A stretch of 64,000 bases of DNA from Costus lasius (taxonomy: Eukaryota > Streptophyta > Magnoliopsida > Zingiberales > Costaceae): assembly GCA_027563935.2 (NCBI GenBank), contig CM050454.1, forward strand, positions 74,606,596 through 74,670,595, given 5' to 3'. The translations under genes and the position numbers were made by a program. The notes beneath the pieces are model-generated. The model saw only the letters and a program-made list of their open reading frames with translations. It had not been told where the DNA came from and ran no database searches. Of the stretch, positions 60,480 through 64,000 are shown one piece after another (within the stretch, counting starts at the first letter, position 1; every line of letters begins with the position of its first letter).

Positions 60480-63400
60480 TGTAACATCCCACATTCTTAA
60501 CCCCAAACAAATGGCACAATTCACAAATGATACAGGATGTTTAATTAAGATCGATCATATGCTAGGTAAAACCGAGTTCAAGAAAACACGATCTGAAAAA
60601 TTTCCATAAATCCATACACACAAATTCACAAAACTCAAATCTCATAAGGGTACCTGCCACCACGCAATCCTTGCACTAGACATATGCAAGGCAATAGTTA
60701 TATCAAAACCGATTCAAATTCATAAAATCCATAAAGGTACCTGCCACCAGGCAATACTTGCACTAGACATATGCAAGTTACAGGGTATATCAAAACCGAT
60801 TGCACAGAATATACAACAAGCCGAAATTCAAAACAAAATCACAAAATCGATTTTATAAACTCATACCAAACACCGAGACCAGGCTGAAGCCCGCGGTGAC
60901 ACAAAAATCAAACTCATAAGACTGCCATAACTGGCAACATACTTCACATAGTTCACATAGTCTCATGATTCACATAGTTCATATAGTTTATGTTAAGGCC
61001 ACAACCGGCCCCAAGAATTAAGCATAAAAATTCTTAAAACAGCAAACAGCATAATTATCCACGCCAATGCACTCAAGACATGCGCCCCTGCTCTATGCCT
61101 GAAAATAGTGAGGGGTGAGCTACACAGCCCAGTGAGTGGATAGTCTAAATCGACCATCCATAACATACATTCAAAAATATAGGCAGATTATTTTTAAAAA
61201 TATTTAACAGAACATTATGTCAACATATAACAAAATAAAGAAACAGAAGTCATATAGACAGTTAAATGTACACACTAGCATATAACAAATTCAGGTTCTA
61301 GAGTTTTACTCTAACCCAATTAAACACATATATTCTAAACCAACTAAACACACCATACTTAATTAACCTAGTTGTCCAGCATATTCAGTAGTGACCAATA
61401 TGGTCTAACCCGGCTTGGCCAAAGCACTGGGAGCTGCAAAATCTCGTGCAACACATAAACATGGATAGTGAGTAGAATCAAGAGGTGGCCCCCGCCAGGT
61501 CACGACGTGGCACTTTGCTCTCTCACCCCATAACACATCGATGGATTGTGTGTAGATTCAAGAGGTGGCCCCCGTCAGGTCATGACGTGGCACTTTGCTC
61601 TACGACACCCAACATCACAAAATGAGAGTGATGACATCAAGAGGTGGCCCCTGTCTGATCAAGACATGGCACTTTGCGTCTTATATCACCCCATCACATA
61701 AAAGAGTAATGACATCAAGAGGTGGCCCCTGTCTGATCAAGACATGGCACTTTGCGTCTTATATCACCCCATCACATAAAAGAGTAATGACATCAAGAGG
61801 TGGCCCCTGTCTGACCAAGACATGGCACTTTGCGTCAAAACCCGTTCTCCCAAAAGGTTCCTACTGGACAACAGACATATCTTATTTCATATTTCACAAA
61901 GGTGGACTCCTAAGTGTCAACTAGACTCTAGGATAGTCATCACAAAAATCATATCGGGCAGGCTGAACATCAACCCCCATCACAAAAATCATAATAGGCA
62001 GGCCGAACATCAGCCCCCTCACATATCAAATAAAGGGCTGAAATTCAAACCCTTCACATATCACATAAGGACTATCCTATGAGTACACTGTTACACTTAG
62101 CCATAGCCCTAACCAACACATAACACATAATATTCAAAATTCTCATAATCACATAATTTTCAAAAATCTCATAACCACATAATGTTCACAATTTACATAA
62201 CAACATAATATTCCAAAAATCACATAAACACCTAATATTTAAAAATCACATAATTACATAATATTAACAATCATATAATGTAGTGTGGTCCTTAGGTTTC
62301 ATGCTGATTAGTTCAGTCAAACCTTACTAGGTTATCATCCAAATTTCTCAAACAATTTCTCAATAATGCAGTTAACAAGCATCCATAAAAATTAACATAA
62401 AACTAAAACATGTAGTCATACAAACTATCCATAAAATTAACAAAAATTAAAACATGTATTCATACCAACTATTTTACAAATCTCTACATATAAACCACGG
62501 TTAACATAACATACTATCTATTAAATTTTACACCTTGAATTAACATGAATTTCATGCTCAAACCATTGGTCTAAAACTTCCGAATTTCCATAATTTAATA
62601 CCTTAAATTTCATATTACCAACTTTCGGATTTCATAAAGAAAATCATCAAAATTTCGGTTTTCATGCATATTATCAAGAATTTGGTCTTCATAAATAATA
62701 TCAAGATTTCGGATTATCATGAATAATTATCAAAGATTCGGTTCACATGAAGAAACATCTTGAATTTGGTTTACATGAAAAATACATCTTGAGTTTCGGT
62801 TTTAACATGATAAAAATTCCAATAATTCAATTGTATCAAGTCACAAACACAACCAAACTAATAGATCAAATAAGACATTCCACTCACCTCTTAACCGAGA
62901 ACACAAGGTGAAAAACTCTCCAAAATAATTCGTCTAAGGCTTGAAGTTCTACCAAGAATCGCCACCAAAGGAAGGAAACACCTCCAACACCAAAGACTCC
63001 AAGAGAGAAGGAAGATATTTCACCTCTAAGCCTCCAAGAATCGCCTAAGTTCTTCAAGAAGTCGCCAAGTTCTTCAAGCCGTCGCCCAAGGTTTCTTTCA
63101 AGCCAAAAAATCGCCAACACTCTACCCTAACCGAAATTACCTACTTAAATTTCGGTTTTTAACTCTTAACCCATTAACCCATTAATTCAATTCGGGTTTA
63201 ATCCATTTAATTAATAATTTGAATTTTAAAACCCAATTAGTTTAAACCCATTAATTCAACCATTAACTTAACGAAAATCCAATAAGGTCTAATTAACATC
63301 CAATAAGGGTTTAATTAACCAATAGGGTCTAATTAATTAACTTACAAGCTCTAATTAATTAACTTACAATTACAACCCATAAATCCTAATTAATTTATCA

Positions 63401-63601
63401 TGAACAGCCAATAATAATTTATCATAAATTAACAGCCAATAATCAAACAAATAATCCCTAATTAATTTACAATAAATTAACAACCAAAAATCTCTAGTTA
63501 AATAACTATTAACAACCAATACATAGAAAAATATCACAGTCAATAATTTTATTTAATTCAAAAATAATGCTTACCAGGACTTAAGATCCTTGGATCTTAC
63601 A
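60480..63601 (-). repeat. E7 5' LTR (3122 bp)
   Basis: Same ends and internal repeats as the 3' LTR; one A fewer in an A run near 62240. On the sense strand a segment without ATG (about 63120-62888) ends in a consensus donor, AAGAG|GTGAGT, at 62888/62887. Confidence 0.95.
61478..61836. repeat. Tandem repeat in E7 5' LTR, about 79-bp unit, five copies
   Basis: Copy of the array at 53862-54220, with the same number and order of units. Confidence 0.95.
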
Positions 63602-63606
63602 ATGGT

Positions 63607-64000
63607 TGTTATTCAGTTTGTTACATTGTCTGCTGCAATAAGTGTGCTTCTGAATAATGTCTCAATGTTGTTCAGCTTGGCTGACATGCTGTAATGTCCT
63701 TAGTCGAGATATCTTGGTGAACATGAGACAGCCTTGATATGATTGAGACTAATATGTGTTCTAATCTTATAGGATGCTTCGAGCATGGAATAAGATGTAG
63801 ACTCATGGGTACATTGGATGTACTGGACAGACCCTACTAGGATATTCAATTGCTTGTCACAATGTGAATAATCCTTGTTTGCAACAAGTGGCACATGTCC
63901 TCTGACTTGAGATCACTTGTGTTTCTAAAATGATGATTGTCATTGTTTTGAGGTAGTTCAATATCATTTGAAACATAATGTTTATAGACTATCTTGGATA
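63607..64000 (+). repeat. E6 3' LTR, second part, cut by window end
   Basis: Continues after ATGGT with TGTTATTCAG and aligns with positions 18180-18407 and 45739 onward of the E6 5' LTR. The rest of the LTR and the right target duplication are outside the window. Confidence 0.93.

Larger units (their letters stand above)
52864..63601 (-). mobile_element. E7: Tekay/Del-type Ty3/gypsy chromovirus (10,738 bp)
   Basis: Two LTRs of 3123 and 3122 bp, PBS, gag-pol with a C-terminal chromodomain, and polypurine tract, all on the minus strand. The domain order (RT, RNase H, integrase, chromodomain) is that of gypsy chromoviruses; long LTRs and the sequence of the chromodomain region fit the Tekay/Del clade. 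I count about 6 substitutions and one 1-bp indel between the LTRs, so the insertion is recent. Confidence 0.93.
18091..64000 (+). mobile_element. E6: outer Angela/BARE-like copia element, interrupted by E3 and E7
   Basis: E6 is in three visible pieces: 18091-18407, 45739-52863 and 63607-64000. E3 (with E4 and E5 inside it) splits its 5' LTR; E7 splits its 3' LTR. Removing the insertions and one copy of each target duplication leaves a colinear copia element with a 1685-bp 5' LTR, PBS, leader, gag-pol with one nonsense codon, polypurine tract and the start of a 3' LTR. It is the second oldest layer, younger only than G0. Confidence 0.92.

Overview
This is a plant nuclear genome window made entirely, as far as I can see, of nested LTR retrotransposons. 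I find no host gene, tRNA, rRNA, CRISPR array or bacterial-type operon. The elements point to a flowering plant with a retroelement-rich genome: six members of one Ty1/copia family of the Angela/BARE type (LTRs of about 1.69-1.73 kb, a long leader, and one gag-pol frame of 1294 codons), one Ty3/gypsy chromovirus of the Tekay/Del type (LTRs of 3.12 kb), and one decayed Ty3/gypsy chromovirus fragment. The species cannot be named from this sequence alone.

Layout. E1 (1-6457, +) is a copia element whose 5' LTR lies before the window; its gag-pol is intact. G0 (6741-8605 and 17807-18090, +) is an old gypsy gag-protease-RT relic, cut twice. E2 (8606-17801, +, duplication AGTCT) is a complete copia element sitting inside the G0 reverse transcriptase. 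E6 (18091 to beyond 64000, +) is a copia element that cut the end of the visible G0. E3 (18408-45733, +, duplication GACCC) lies inside the E6 5' LTR. E4 (24299-33416, -, duplication GAGCC) lies inside E3 gag-pol. E5 (36530-45617, +, duplication TTTGT) lies inside the E3 3' LTR. E7 (52864-63601, -, duplication ATGGT) is the Tekay-type gypsy element inside the E6 3' LTR. All five complete insertions have exact 5-bp target duplications, so the order of events can be read directly: G0, then E6, then E3, then E4 and E5, with E2 and E7 as separate late arrivals. LTR divergence counted by eye agrees: about 18 differences in E3, about 9 in E4, about 6 in E5, 2 in E2, and about 6 over 3.1 kb in E7.

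Coding state. E1 and E4 have full-length gag-pol frames, although E4 has lost a zinc-knuckle cysteine. E2 (1-nt insertion), E3 (nonsense codon plus the E4 insertion), E5 (1-nt deletion, lost zinc-knuckle His and RNase H Asp), E6 (one nonsense codon) and E7 (one nonsense codon, one frameshift) are broken.

Most interesting observation. In every copia copy where it can be checked, the end of the LTR carries a start codon in a good plant context (ATGGCnnnG) followed at once by a 5' splice-site-like GTATGA or GTAATG. About 1.9 kb downstream, just before gag, lies a strong 3' splice site (branch point TACTGAC or TACTAAC, pyrimidine-rich tract, TTGTAG). Joining the two keeps the gag frame open and adds a short N-terminus. 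The leader that would be removed holds the primer-binding site and several conserved, in part covarying RNA hairpins and palindromes. This suggests that spliced RNA is translated while unspliced RNA is packaged and reverse-transcribed. This is an inference from sequence and needs RNA evidence.
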